A stretch of 64,000 nt of DNA from Alistipes sp. (GCA_017555105.1 JAFZHB010000020.1:1-64000), one strand, 5' to 3'. Positions 1 to 7,964 are shown, counted from the first letter of the stretch. Notes: generated by a model not told the origin, from the letters alone. Translations and numbers: made by a program.

Positions 1-542
1 GCTACCACTCCTTCATGTGGACCAACTTCTTCTCGCAGGTCGATGTGCAGCGTGAAAATGTGCACATCCTCAATGGCAATGCCCCCGATCTGGAGGCGGA
101 GTGTGCTGCCTACGAGGCTGCCATCGTGGCCGCTGGAGGTATCGACCTCTTTATGGGTGGTATTGGCGAGGATGGTCATATCGCCTTCAATGAGCCCTTC
201 TCGTCGATGTCGTCGCGTACGCGCCAGAAGACGCTGACCGAGGATACGATCCGTGTCAATGCCCGCTTCTTCGATAACGACATCAACCAGGTGCCGAAGA
301 CCGCCTTGACGGTGGGTGTGGGTACGGTGTGCGATGCCCGCGAGGTGATGATCCTGGCCACGGGCCCGAAGAAGGCGCGTGCCGTGCAGATGGGTGTTGA
401 GGGCGCCTACTCGCATGTCTGGACGATCACGGCCCTGCAGACCCACCCGAAGGGTATCTTGGTGTGTGATGAGGATGCCTGTGGTGAGCTGAAGGTGAGC
501 ACCTATAAGTACTTCAAGGATATCGAGAAGGCGAATTTGTAG
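1..542 (+). CDS. nagB: Glucosamine-6-phosphate deaminase, 5'-truncated by window edge
   Basis: Converts glucosamine-6-phosphate to fructose-6-phosphate and ammonia in cytosolic amino-sugar catabolism. The frame is open from the first base (…YHSF before the first Met at 15), so the gene starts outside the window. About 180 C-terminal residues are present, roughly two thirds of the usual 266. The stretch [16 protein letters not shown] carries the family's catalytic Asp, His and Glu. [14 protein letters not shown] and [10 protein letters not shown] are also typical NagB segments. Stop is TAG at 540-542, followed directly by an AT-rich post-stop element and a hairpin terminator. Identification is firm; the start cannot be seen. 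Confidence 0.96.
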   Translation, partial: YHSFMWTNFFSQVDVQRENVHILNGNAPDLEAECAAYEAAIVAAGGIDLFMGGIGEDGHIAFNEPFSSMSSRTRQKTLTEDTIRVNARFFDNDINQVPKTALTVGVGTVCDAREVMILATGPKKARAVQMGVEGAYSHVWTITALQTHPKGILVCDEDACGELKVSTYKYFKDIEKANL

Positions 543-543
543 A

Positions 544-568
544 AATTCAATATTTAGCATTCAAAATT
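544..568 (+). repeat. Post-stop AT-rich element, copy a
   Basis: Starts 1 nt after the nagB stop codon. Reads as a degenerate AATTCAAAATTTAGAATTC-type unit in the sense direction of nagB. One of eight related copies in the window. Confidence 0.6.
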
Positions 569-599
569 ATTGACTCTTCAACGGTGGAGATCAATGAAT

Positions 600-640
600 T
601 TAGGGAAGTCGAGGGGATACCTTCACTTCCCTAATTTTTT
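600..640 (+). terminator. Rho-independent terminator of nagB
   Basis: A perfect 10-bp stem (600-609 with 625-634, TTAGGGAAGT arm, 15-nt loop) runs straight into six T residues. It lies 58 nt after the nagB stop in the right orientation. Confidence 0.75.
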
Positions 641-695
641 ACACTTCATATTGAAATAAAATCTTACGGGTTGCAAGATTGGGTGTATTGCACGA

Positions 696-729
696 GAATT
701 TTCGAATTCTACATTCTACATTTTGAATT
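696..729 (-). repeat. Post-stop AT-rich element, copy b (distant)
   Basis: On the minus strand it begins AATTCAAAATGTAGAATG, the same family as the elements found directly after stops. Here it lies 57 nt beyond the kduD-like stop and past that gene's terminator, so the tight spacing rule is broken. Confidence 0.5.
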
Positions 730-739
730 AAACAAAAAA

Positions 740-776
740 CAAGGGGACTTCATCGTGAAGCCCCCTTGTTTTTTTG
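740..776. terminator. Bidirectional terminator between nagB and kduD
   Basis: Twelve-base arms at 740-751 and 757-768 pair with one imperfect position, which is a G-U wobble when read on the minus strand. T-runs flank the stem on both strands. It sits 18 nt past the minus-strand kduD stop. Confidence 0.7.
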
Positions 777-786
777 TTTGGATCTA

Positions 787-1584
787 CTACTGCGGCTGCT
801 TGCCGATGTAGGCCAAGATACCACCATCCACATAGAGGATGTGGCCGTTTACGGCGTCCGAAGCCTTCGATGCGAGGAAGACTGCGGGACCACCCAGCTC
901 CTCGGGATCGAGCCAGCGACCTGCGGGGGTCTTGGCGCAGATGAACGAGTCGAAGGGGTGACGGCTGCCGTCTGCCTGCTTCTCGCGCAGCGGAGCGGTC
1001 TGCGGGGTAGCGATGTAACCCGGGCCGATACCGTTGCACTGGATGTTGTACTCACCATACTCTGAGCAGATGTTGCGCGTGAGCATCTTCAGACCGCCCT
1101 TTGCAGCTGCGTAAGCCGATACGGTCTCACGACCCAGCTCCGACATCATCGAGCAGATGTTGATAATCTTACCCTCACGGCGCTCCATCATCTCGGGCAG
1201 CACGGCGCTGGCGCAGATAAACGGACCTACGAGGTCGATGTCGATCACCTGCTGGAACTCCGAACGCTTCATCTCGTGCATCGGGATGCGCTTGATGATA
1301 CCGGCGTTGTTGACCAGAATGTCGATCTGACCTACCTCGGCGTGTACCTTCTCGACGAGCTCCTTTACCTGCTCCTCGTTTGTTACATCGCATACATAGC
1401 CGTGTACATTCTCGATACCATGCTCCTTGTAGTTAGCCAAGCCCTTGGCCAGAGCCTCCTCGTTGATGTCGTTGAAGATGATGTTCTTAATGCCGGCCTC
1501 TACGAAAGCCTTGGCGATGTTGAATCCGATACCGTACGAAGCACCCGTGATCCAAGCGTTCTTGCCTTCCAATGAAAAATTCAT
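787..1584 (-). CDS. kduD: KduD / gluconate-5-dehydrogenase-type SDR
   Basis: Short-chain dehydrogenase of 265 aa. Residues 13-20 hold the TGxxxGIG nucleotide-binding loop, an NNAG motif follows near residue 92, and the Ser…YxxxK catalytic set is visible in SMMSELGRETVSAYAAAK. The tail DPEELGGPAVFLASKASDAVNG with VDGG is typical of gluconate-5-dehydrogenase/KduD proteins. Its partner kduI lies immediately upstream on the same strand, so the likely role is NAD(P)H-linked reduction of 2,5-diketo-3-deoxygluconate to 2-keto-3-deoxygluconate in uronate (pectin or glycosaminoglycan) degradation. Sequence alone does not separate this from 5-ketogluconate reduction; the kduI link decides it. ATG at 1584 is the only start that leaves a normal N-terminus. 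Confidence 0.88.
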   Translation of the reverse strand: MNFSLEGKNAWITGASYGIGFNIAKAFVEAGIKNIIFNDINEEALAKGLANYKEHGIENVHGYVCDVTNEEQVKELVEKVHAEVGQIDILVNNAGIIKRIPMHEMKRSEFQQVIDIDLVGPFICASAVLPEMMERREGKIINICSMMSELGRETVSAYAAAKGGLKMLTRNICSEYGEYNIQCNGIGPGYIATPQTAPLREKQADGSRHPFDSFICAKTPAGRWLDPEELGGPAVFLASKASDAVNGHILYVDGGILAYIGKQPQ

Positions 1585-1772
1585 AGTTTTTTAAATTTTA
1601 TGCGGCACCTTCCGCACCTCCTCGTCGGCTTCGACAGTCACATACGCTTGGTGTGCTCCTGCCTTGCCGACTTCGGTCGGCACGAAATCTACTCACCAAA
1701 GATTAAAAAGGTTGGCGAGCCGATACCGTTTGTGGTTAATTTTGAATTCTAAATCCTAAATTTTGAATTGGA
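1585..1772. other. kduI-kduD spacer with UUCG hairpin
   Basis: A 188-bp spacer inside the operon. It contains a perfect 7-bp stem with a TTCG loop on the plus strand (1665-1682) and a post-stop element at 1738-1769. The GC-rich half (1590-1690) differs from the AT-rich flank, and its minus-strand frame reads open for about 33 codons before a stop near 1588. No start codon or homology is recognised, so it is not called a gene. Confidence 0.4.
1738..1769 (-). repeat. Post-stop AT-rich element, copy c
   Basis: Begins 3 nt after the kduI stop on the minus strand. It reads AATTCAAAATTTAGGATTT and ends in a second AATTCAAAATT unit. Confidence 0.65.
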
Positions 1773-2615
1773 TTACTTCAAATCCGTGATCTTCGAGAAA
1801 TCCTGGTCGCCGTAGTCGAGGTTCTCGCCACCCATACCCCAAATGAAGGTGTAGTTGTGCGTAGCAGCGGCGCTGTGGATCGACCACTCGGGCGAGAGAA
1901 CCGCCTGGTCACCCTTCATCCAGATGTGGCGCGTCTCCTCAACCTCACCCATCAGGTGGCAAACTGCGTGCTCCTCGGGCACCTCGAAGTAGAAGTAAGC
2001 CTCCATGCGGCGCGAGTGTACATGGGCCGGCATGGTGTTCCAAACGCTACCCGGAGCCAACTCGGTCATACCCATCTGCAGCTGGCAGGTCGGCAGCACC
2101 TGGTTCACGATCATCTTGTTGATGTTGCGCTCGTTCGAGCCCTCCAACGAACCCATCTGTGCTACGATGGCGTCAGCCTTCGTGATCTTCTTGTCGGGAT
2201 AGGTCGTGTGAGCCGTGCACGAGTTGAAGTAGAACTTTGCGGGGTTCTCGGGATCTGCGCTCTCGAAGGTTACGCTCTTGTCGCCTGCACCGAGGTAGAG
2301 AGCCTCCTTGTAGTCGAGCTCATAGGCCTCATCGCCGTGCTTTACAACACCCTTGCCGCCGACATTGAAGATACCCAGCTCACGACGCGTCAGGAAGTAG
2401 GGAGCCTTCAGCGGATCGATTGCCTCGAGCGTCAGCACCTCGCCTACGGGCATGGCACCACCAACAACCATACGGTCGTACATCGAGTATACCATGTTTA
2501 CCTCGTTGGCCGTGAAGACCTTCTCGATCAGAAAATCACGGCGCATGCGCGCAGTGTCATAATGCTTTGCATCTTCGGGATGCGCAGCATAGCGTACTTC
2601 ATAATTGGTTTTCAT
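1773..2615 (-). CDS. kduI: 5-dehydro-4-deoxy-D-glucuronate isomerase
   Basis: Isomerises 5-keto-4-deoxyuronate, the product of unsaturated uronide cleavage, to 2,5-diketo-3-deoxygluconate. At 280 aa it matches the family length (E. coli 278). The cupin metal site is visible as H198, H200, E205 (PAHVHSRRMEAYFYF) and H247 (WSIHSAAATHNYTFIWGMGGEN). LTRRELGIFNVGG is another signature stretch. It has a near-consensus Bacteroidota promoter 44 nt upstream and is followed by kduD, forming a two-gene uronate operon. No polysaccharide lyase or susC/D genes lie in the window. Confidence 0.97.
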   Translation of the reverse strand: MKTNYEVRYAAHPEDAKHYDTARMRRDFLIEKVFTANEVNMVYSMYDRMVVGGAMPVGEVLTLEAIDPLKAPYFLTRRELGIFNVGGKGVVKHGDEAYELDYKEALYLGAGDKSVTFESADPENPAKFYFNSCTAHTTYPDKKITKADAIVAQMGSLEGSNERNINKMIVNQVLPTCQLQMGMTELAPGSVWNTMPAHVHSRRMEAYFYFEVPEEHAVCHLMGEVEETRHIWMKGDQAVLSPEWSIHSAAATHNYTFIWGMGGENLDYGDQDFSKITDLK

Positions 2616-2659
2616 AGTTCTATTTGGTTTAGTTTTGTTAAAATTTTCACTTATCCAAA

Positions 2660-2690
2660 CAAAGTTAATAAAAGAAATTGATTCGACAAA
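2660..2690 (-). promoter_or_regulatory. Promoter of kduI-kduD
   Basis: On the minus strand, TTTG (2690-2687) is followed after exactly 19 bp by TAACTTTG (2667-2660). This is the full -33/-7 pattern of the Bacteroidota primary sigma factor. Predicted leader is about 40 nt. Confidence 0.75.
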
Positions 2691-2747
2691 AAAACGCGGT
2701 GCTTTTTTGCGGGATTTTCAGCTCGCTGCGAGGCGGTTGAAACCCTT

Positions 2748-3419
2748 TTAACGCAGCGAGTTCATGCGGATCGAAGCCTTGACCAGCGCCAGGGCGCGGA
2801 TGCGGCTGACGGCGATCTCCTTCTCGGCGTGGTGACGGTTCTCGCTCACGAGTTTTACATACCCCTCGCGATCCGATTTCTGGATATACTTCACCATGAT
2901 GTACTCCTCGCCGTCGATCTCGATCGAAAGGAGGTACATATCCCCCCAGAAGATATCCTCGATGTGTTGCAGCTGCTTGTAGAGCACGATGTCGCCACTC
3001 TTCAGAAGTGGATACATCGAGTCGCCCACGATGTAGATCGCACCGTCGCACTTCGGCAGGTTGGGGATGTTGATGAAGTCGACCGGCTTATACTCCTGCT
3101 GGTTGTTGAAGAGCGGCACCAGACCGGCCGTTCCCTCGATCGAGTAGAGCGGCACGCTCTGCATCGGCAGTGAGGAGTCAGTGCGCAGCATAAAGGCCTG
3201 CAGGTCGGGCTCGGCATTGAACATCTGTCCCTCGCCCGTCTCGAGCCAGTCGGGATTGACATTCAATTCTTGAACTAAGATGTTGCGGTTGCGGTTGGTC
3301 AGTCCGGCCTTGCCTGTTTCGATCATTGAGAGGGCGGCTTTGCCGATGCCAAAACGCTGAGCGAGTTGTTCTTGCGTCCATCCGAGCTGCTTGCGTATCA
3401 ATTTTACCCGTTCGTTCAT
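2748..3419 (-). CDS. XRE-S24 repressor, LexA/CI-like, with intact autocleavage site
   Basis: 223 aa. Residues 1-62 form an XRE helix-turn-helix (QLGWTQEQLAQRFGIGKAAL). Residues 88-215 form an S24 LexA-fold peptidase. The catalytic Ser is S134 in GDSMYP and the general-base Lys is probably K177 (IMVKYI). An Ala-Gly pair at 98-99 (GTAGLVP) lies 36 residues before the Ser, close to LexA's spacing, so RecA-stimulated self-cleavage is plausible. It is transcribed divergently from a 95-aa gene and a large terminase, with a palindrome between the two promoters. This is the classic arrangement of a phage CI switch, although no other phage genes follow. Family is firm; the SOS role is inferred. Confidence 0.9.
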   Translation of the reverse strand: MNERVKLIRKQLGWTQEQLAQRFGIGKAALSMIETGKAGLTNRNRNILVQELNVNPDWLETGEGQMFNAEPDLQAFMLRTDSSLPMQSVPLYSIEGTAGLVPLFNNQQEYKPVDFINIPNLPKCDGAIYIVGDSMYPLLKSGDIVLYKQLQHIEDIFWGDMYLLSIEIDGEEYIMVKYIQKSDREGYVKLVSENRHHAEKEIAVSRIRALALVKASIRMNSLR

Positions 3420-3473
3420 GGTGTTTTGATTGGAAAAAATTATAGTAAAAAATTTGATTTAGGCGATACAAAA

Positions 3474-3510
3474 TTCAATAATTGAACCTATATTTGTACC
3501 AGCAAAGTTA
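3474..3510. promoter_or_regulatory. Interlocked divergent promoters with candidate operator
   Basis: The plus-strand -7 box TATATTTG is at 3489-3496. The minus-strand -7 box TAACTTTG is at 3510-3503. Just upstream of the plus box is a perfect 13-bp palindrome, TTCAATAATTGAA (3474-3486), a good size for an XRE operator. A repressor bound there would abut the plus promoter and lie in the early transcribed region of the repressor gene. No convincing -33 elements were found at 19-21 bp. Confidence 0.6.
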
Positions 3511-3561
3511 AACAATTTATTTCAAAATCCAATACATTTTACCTAAAAAATCTCAAAATCA

Positions 3562-3849
3562 ATGAACTTCTCTGTTTCAGTTGAACTCTACGAGGAGGTA
3601 AAGCAGCGTTTGATCGAGGCGATTGGCGAGCGTAACTACTTTTCGGGTCACATTGAGTTTGGTTTCGCGGGGTGGGATTGCCGCTTGGTCTGCACCTGCT
3701 TTGTCCACCGCACCCGACTTGTGATGCCCGAAGGGGTGGCTTACCCGATCTCCGACCTGGTGCCGGTGTGGTGGGAGTTCCACACCGCCGACAGCGAGGC
3801 CGAGCGACTCAACGACTTCTCCTTCTCCGAGCTGCGTCGCTGTTGGTAG
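3562..3849 (+). CDS. Hypothetical 95-aa protein of the phage-like module
   Basis: Not recognised. A small, mostly acidic and aromatic protein with no signal peptide or membrane segment (MNFSVSVELYEEVKQRLIEAIG… to a C-terminal ELRRCW). Its ATG lies about 66 nt downstream of the plus-strand -7 box, so it is the first gene under the divergent repressor-controlled promoter. It precedes the terminase by 144 nt. By position it could be a small phage protein such as an accessory or small-terminase-like factor, but nothing in the sequence shows this. The dense antisense frames here are coding-strand shadows. Confidence 0.6.
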   Translation: MNFSVSVELYEEVKQRLIEAIGERNYFSGHIEFGFAGWDCRLVCTCFVHRTRLVMPEGVAYPISDLVPVWWEFHTADSEAERLNDFSFSELRRCW

Positions 3850-3916
3850 CGCAGCGGATGGTGTGCTCTCCTCTCTTTGGGCGCGGCAACGCCCGCACGC
3901 CGTCCTTCGATCCAAG

Positions 3917-3956
3917 CCCTGCTCCGCCCGTCGTGTTGCCGCACACCGGAGCAGGG
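3917..3956 (+). promoter_or_regulatory. GC-rich hairpin between the 95-aa gene and terminase
   Basis: Perfect 10-bp inverted repeat, CCCTGCTCCG (3917-3926) with its complement at 3947-3956 and a 20-nt loop. No T-run follows, so it is not a standard terminator. It lies in the leader of the terminase gene and could modulate its expression. Confidence 0.35.
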
Positions 3957-3993
3957 GCGGCTCTGCCGCTAAATTGAAAATTCAACCTTTAAA

Positions 3994-5424
3994 ATGGGCC
4001 GACTACAGCCCACGCCTACCATGGATTTTATCGATTTCTCCGAGCAACTCTATCCCTTTTTGGAGTTGCAGCCCTTTCATCGGGTCTACTACCGCCTCTT
4101 GCAGGCCTTTGCCGAGGGGCGCGTGCGCCGTTTGGTGATCACAATGCCGCCCCAGCACGGTAAATCGGTCGCCTCGACCACGCTCCTGCCGGCCTACATC
4201 CTCGGGCTCGATCCCGACTGTCGCATCGCGATAGCCTCCTACTCGGCCTCACTCGCCTCGAAGTTTAACCGCCGCGTGCAGCGCATCATCGACAGCCGCG
4301 AATATGCTGAATGCTTCCCCGATACCACCATCAAGCAGGGCACCAAACCGTCGGGTTACATCCGCACGGCCGACGAGGTGGAGATCATCGGACGGCGCGG
4401 CTCGTTGCTCTCGGTGGGGCGCGAGGGGTCGCTGACGGGCAATCGGGTCGATTGCTTCATTCTCGACGACCTGTATAAGGATGCCATGGAGGCGAATTCG
4501 CCCGTCGTGCGCGCCAACTGCTGGGAGTGGTACACCTCGGTCGTGCGCACGCGTATGCACAACGCCTCGCGCGAACTTATTGTCTTTACGCGCTGGCACG
4601 AGGAGGATCTGATCGGCCGCCTGCAGCAGATGGAGCACTTCGTGGAGTTTCGCTCCTGGGCGCAGCTCGACGACCTGCCGACGGATGCCTGGTTGCACCT
4701 AAACTTCGAGGCGATTAAGACCTCGCCGCCCTCCGAGCTCGATCCCCGCCGTGAGGGCGAGGCCTTGTGGGAGGCGCAGCAGGGGCGTGCCCTTCTCGAG
4801 CAGAAGCGGAGGCTCGATCCGAATTGGTTCGAGGCGATGTATCAGGGGCACCCCACGGCACGCGAGGGGTTACTCTATGGGGCGGCCTTTGGTGAGTATG
4901 AGCAGCTGCCGCGTGAGATCGTGCGGCGCGCCTCCTATACCGATACGGCCGATATGGGCGATGATTACCTCTGCTCGCTGGCCTATGTGGTCGATGCCGA
5001 CGGGGTGATCTACATCACCGATGCGGTCTATTCGCGCGAGCCGATGGAGCTGACTGAGCAGCTGGTGGCCGAGATGCTGCTCCGTTCCGACACGCGACAG
5101 GCGGCCATCGAGAGCAATAATGGTGGTCGAGGCTTTGCACGTGCCGTGCAGCAGCGTGCACCGAGTGTTAAGGTGGAGTGGTTCCACCAGAGTGGCAACA
5201 AGGAGGCGCGCATCCTCTCCAATGCTGCTACGGTGCTCCACTTGGTGCGCTTCCCGCAGGGTTGGAATCGTCTCTGGCCGGAGCTTTACAGCCACCTGAC
5301 GACCTACCGCCGAGCCTTCCGTACCAATCGCTGGCACGATGCAGCCGATGTGGTGACGGGCATCGTGGAGCGCGAGGTGGTGGATAAAACAAAAAGCAGA
5401 GTCCGAGGACTCCGCTTTATTTAA
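3994..5424 (+). CDS. Phage-type large terminase subunit, apparently complete
   Basis: ATP-driven DNA-packaging motor and nuclease family, 476 aa. The ATPase domain shows a Walker A variant PPQHGKS (52-58), Walker B FILDD (155-159) and a likely coupling segment FTRWHEEDLIGRL (198-210). The C-terminal RNase H-like nuclease keeps its acidic residues in TDTADMGDD (near 316-324), IESNNGG (E372) and HDAADV (448-453). Nothing is truncated or frameshifted. No portal, capsid, tail, integrase or lysis gene lies nearby: tsaD follows convergently and the repressor precedes. It may be a domesticated remnant, a satellite-type gene, or recently stranded. ATG 3994 sits after an A-rich TTTAAA stretch; ATG 4021 is an alternative start. 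Confidence 0.9.
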   Translation: MGRLQPTPTMDFIDFSEQLYPFLELQPFHRVYYRLLQAFAEGRVRRLVITMPPQHGKSVASTTLLPAYILGLDPDCRIAIASYSASLASKFNRRVQRIIDSREYAECFPDTTIKQGTKPSGYIRTADEVEIIGRRGSLLSVGREGSLTGNRVDCFILDDLYKDAMEANSPVVRANCWEWYTSVVRTRMHNASRELIVFTRWHEEDLIGRLQQMEHFVEFRSWAQLDDLPTDAWLHLNFEAIKTSPPSELDPRREGEALWEAQQGRALLEQKRRLDPNWFEAMYQGHPTAREGLLYGAAFGEYEQLPREIVRRASYTDTADMGDDYLCSLAYVVDADGVIYITDAVYSREPMELTEQLVAEMLLRSDTRQAAIESNNGGRGFARAVQQRAPSVKVEWFHQSGNKEARILSNAATVLHLVRFPQGWNRLWPELYSHLTTYRRAFRTNRWHDAADVVTGIVEREVVDKTKSRVRGLRFI

Positions 5425-5448
5425 ATTCAAAATTTAGAATGCAAAATT
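5424..5448 (+). repeat. Post-stop AT-rich element, copy d
   Basis: AATTCAAAATTTAGAATGC begins on the last base of the terminase stop codon and reads in the sense direction of that gene. It lies in the 68-bp convergent gap before tsaD. Confidence 0.65.
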
Positions 5449-5492
5449 CAGGATGATCGAATTTGAGTAGTGCAGTCTGCTGATGATGAACT

Positions 5493-6524
5493 CTACAAAA
5501 GCTCTTCCAATCGTGCTACGGGAGCGATATCGAACGAAGCGAACTCGCCCTGCTGGTAGCGGTGGTAGCCGGCCATGGCGATCATGGCGGCGTTGTCGGT
5601 CGTGAAGCGGAACTCGGGCAGGAAGGTGCGCCACTTACGACACTGACCCTCGGCCACGATGCCGTTGCGCAGACCCGAGTTGGCCGATACACCGCCGGCG
5701 ATGGCGATGTCGCGGATGCCCGTCTCCTTCGAGACGCGCACGAGCTGCTTGAGCAGGATCTCGACGATGGTCGACTGCAGTGAGGCGCAGAGATCCTCCT
5801 TGTTCTCTTCGATGAAGTTCGGGTTCTCGGCCACGGCATCACGCAGCGTGTAGAGGAACGAGGTCTTCAATCCCGAGAAGGAGTAGTTGTAACCCTCCAC
5901 ATGGGGGTGGGCGAAGCGGAATGCCTTCGGGTTACCCGCCTGTGCCAGTCGGTCGATCACCGGGCCGCCCGGGTAGGGGAGTCCCATCACCTTGGCGCAC
6001 TTGTCGAAGGCCTCACCGGCTGCATCGTCGATCGTTGTGCCGAGGATCTCCATCTCGGTGGGCGAATCTACGCGCACGATCTGCGTGTGGCCACCGCTGA
6101 CGAGCAGACACAAGAAGGGAAATTCCGGGTGGGGGAGTGTGCGGTCGGGCAGGTCGATCAGGTGCGAGAGGATGTGTCCCTGCAGGTGGTTGACCTCGAC
6201 CATCGGGATATTCTGGGCAATCGAGAGTCCCTTGGCGAACGATACACCCACGAGCAGCGAGCCGACCAGGCCAGGGCCGCGCGTGAAGGCGATGGCGTCG
6301 ATCTCGTCGATGCCGATTCCCGCCTCTTTCAGGGCGGTGTCCACCACGGGGATGATGTTCTGTTGGTGTGCGCGCGATGCCAGCTCAGGGATCACGCCGC
6401 CATACTTGATATGTACGGCTTGTGAGGCGATGACATTCGACAGCAGCACATTATTGCGCAGAACGGCTGCCGAGGTGTCGTCGCACGAGGATTCGATGCC
6501 TAAAATGGTAATATCTCCGTTCAT
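5493..6524 (-). CDS. tsaD: tRNA N6-threonylcarbamoyladenosine transferase TsaD
   Basis: Kae1/TsaD/YgjD family, 343 aa. Transfers the threonylcarbamoyl group to A37 of ANN-decoding tRNAs, with TsaB and TsaE as usual partners (not in the window). N-terminal LGIESSCDDTSAAV, the metal-binding VNHLQGHILSHL (two His) and the C-terminal TDNAAMIAMAG (metal Asp) are all present. GGGHT-type nucleotide contacts appear as VSGGHTQ. The ATG at 6524 is only 6 nt from a -7 box, so the transcript is probably leaderless or nearly so. It ends convergently with the terminase gene. Confidence 0.98.
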   Translation of the reverse strand: MNGDITILGIESSCDDTSAAVLRNNVLLSNVIASQAVHIKYGGVIPELASRAHQQNIIPVVDTALKEAGIGIDEIDAIAFTRGPGLVGSLLVGVSFAKGLSIAQNIPMVEVNHLQGHILSHLIDLPDRTLPHPEFPFLCLLVSGGHTQIVRVDSPTEMEILGTTIDDAAGEAFDKCAKVMGLPYPGGPVIDRLAQAGNPKAFRFAHPHVEGYNYSFSGLKTSFLYTLRDAVAENPNFIEENKEDLCASLQSTIVEILLKQLVRVSKETGIRDIAIAGGVSANSGLRNGIVAEGQCRKWRTFLPEFRFTTDNAAMIAMAGYHRYQQGEFASFDIAPVARLEELL

Positions 6525-6530
6525 ACGCTA

Positions 6531-6538
6531 CAAAGGTA
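6531..6538 (-). promoter_or_regulatory. -7 box of tsaD (near-leaderless)
   Basis: TACCTTTG on the minus strand, ending 6 nt before the tsaD ATG. The expected transcription start falls at or within a base or two of the start codon. No clear -33 element. Confidence 0.55.
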
Positions 6539-6578
6539 GCAATAAAAAATGAGTTCGAACACATCGAACTCATTTTTC

Positions 6579-7958
6579 TTATAATAACCCCTTGATCCAG
6601 CGGAAGAGCGAGTAGGGCATATAGCGCAGTGGCAGGTCGAACAGCGTGGTGGTTTCGACCACCGAGCGTCGGTGCGAGAAGCAGCGGTAGGAGTCGTATC
6701 CGTGGTAGCTTCCCATACCCGACTGTCCCACGCCACCAAACGGAATACGCTCGTTGGCGATGTGCATGATTGTATCGTTGAGACAGGCTCCGCCAGACGA
6801 GGTGCGTTGCAGCACCTTGGCCTTGTGTTGTTTGCCGAAGAAGTAGAGCGCCAAAGGCTTTTCGCGACGGGTAACCAGGTCGATCGCCTCGTCGATCGTC
6901 TGAAAACTTACCACCGGCAAGATGGGGCCAAAGATCTCCTCCTGCATCACGCGCGCCGAGGGATCAACCCCCTCCAATACGGTCGGCTCGATGTAGCGCT
7001 CCGAGGCCTTGGTGTGGCCGCCAAAGCGGATCGTGCCCTCCTTCAGATAGCCCGTCAGACGCTCGAAAGCGCGCTCATTGACGATGCGGACGAAGTGCTT
7101 ACTCTGCGAGGGATCGCTGCCTAATAGGTCGCAGAACGCCTGCTTGAGCTCGTTGAGGAACTCCTCGCGGATCGACTCGGCCACGAGCAGGTAGTCGGGT
7201 GCGATGCAGGTTTGCCCTGCGTTGAGCGATTTTCCCCAGGCGATGCGACGGGCTGCCACCTTGCAGTCAGCGTCGCTATCCACGATGCAGGGGCTCTTGC
7301 CTCCCAACTCCAGCACCACGGGCGTAAGGTGCGCAGCCGCGGCCTCCATCACGCGGCGACCCAGGTCGGGGCTGCCCGTGAAGAAGATGTGGTCGAAGCG
7401 TTCGGCCAGGAGCTGCGTGTTCACCTCGCGGTTGCCCTGAACGAGGGCGATGTACTCCTCGTCGAAGGTCTCGCGGATCAGCTGCTCAATCACCGTAGAG
7501 GTATGCGGCACATAGGGCGAGGGCTTCAGTAACGCGGTGCAACCGGCCGAGATGGCGCCCACGAGCGGATTGAGCAGCAGTTGCACGGGGTAGTTCCAGG
7601 GTGCAATGATGAGCGCCGAACCAAGCGGCTCGGTGATGATGCGGCTGCGCGAGGGGAACATCTTGAGGGGTGAGGCGACGCGCTGAGGACGCATCCAGCG
7701 GTGCAGGTGGCGACGGTGGTTGCGGATCTCACCCAGCACAATACTCAATTCTGTCATGTAGGCCTCCTTGTAGGATTTGTGCAGGTCGAGCCACAAGGCT
7801 TCGGCCAACGGCTTTTCCCATTTTAGGAGTGCTGTCTCGAGCTTCTTGAGCTGCGTGCGGCGGAATGTGCAACTGCGTGTGGCCCCCGAACGAAAGTAGG
7901 CGCGTTGCGCCTCGACGAGGTGTTGAATCTGAGCGTGTGGGGTGTTGGTTACCTTCAT
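6579..7958 (-). CDS. Class 3-type aldehyde dehydrogenase
   Basis: NAD(P)-dependent aldehyde oxidation, 459 aa, the short ALDH3/fatty-aldehyde type. Catalytic Cys is C251 in NAGQTCIAPDY and the general-base Glu is E217 in LELGGKSP. APWNYPVQLLLNPLVGAI is the cofactor-binding stretch, EEIFGPILPV is also visible, and the C-terminal hydrophobic tail (PYSLFRWIKGLL) resembles membrane-associating ALDH3 members. Its start lies 6 nt after the stop of an upstream short-chain dehydrogenase, so the two are co-transcribed, with a FadL porin upstream. A role in long-chain alcohol/aldehyde oxidation is inferred from that context; substrate is not known. Confidence 0.9.
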   Translation of the reverse strand: MKVTNTPHAQIQHLVEAQRAYFRSGATRSCTFRRTQLKKLETALLKWEKPLAEALWLDLHKSYKEAYMTELSIVLGEIRNHRRHLHRWMRPQRVASPLKMFPSRSRIITEPLGSALIIAPWNYPVQLLLNPLVGAISAGCTALLKPSPYVPHTSTVIEQLIRETFDEEYIALVQGNREVNTQLLAERFDHIFFTGSPDLGRRVMEAAAAHLTPVVLELGGKSPCIVDSDADCKVAARRIAWGKSLNAGQTCIAPDYLLVAESIREEFLNELKQAFCDLLGSDPSQSKHFVRIVNERAFERLTGYLKEGTIRFGGHTKASERYIEPTVLEGVDPSARVMQEEIFGPILPVVSFQTIDEAIDLVTRREKPLALYFFGKQHKAKVLQRTSSGGACLNDTIMHIANERIPFGGVGQSGMGSYHGYDSYRCFSHRRSVVETTTLFDLPLRYMPYSLFRWIKGLL

Positions 7959-7964
7959 GGTCTA

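Noticed and set aside
2722..2760. CTCGCTGCG inverted repeat at the end of the repressor gene as a terminator
   Set aside because: One arm lies within the coding end and no T-run follows on the minus strand, so terminator function is not supported.
2748..5424. Calling this a complete prophage
   Set aside because: Only repressor, one small gene and terminase are present. No integrase, structural, lysis or att sequences were found.
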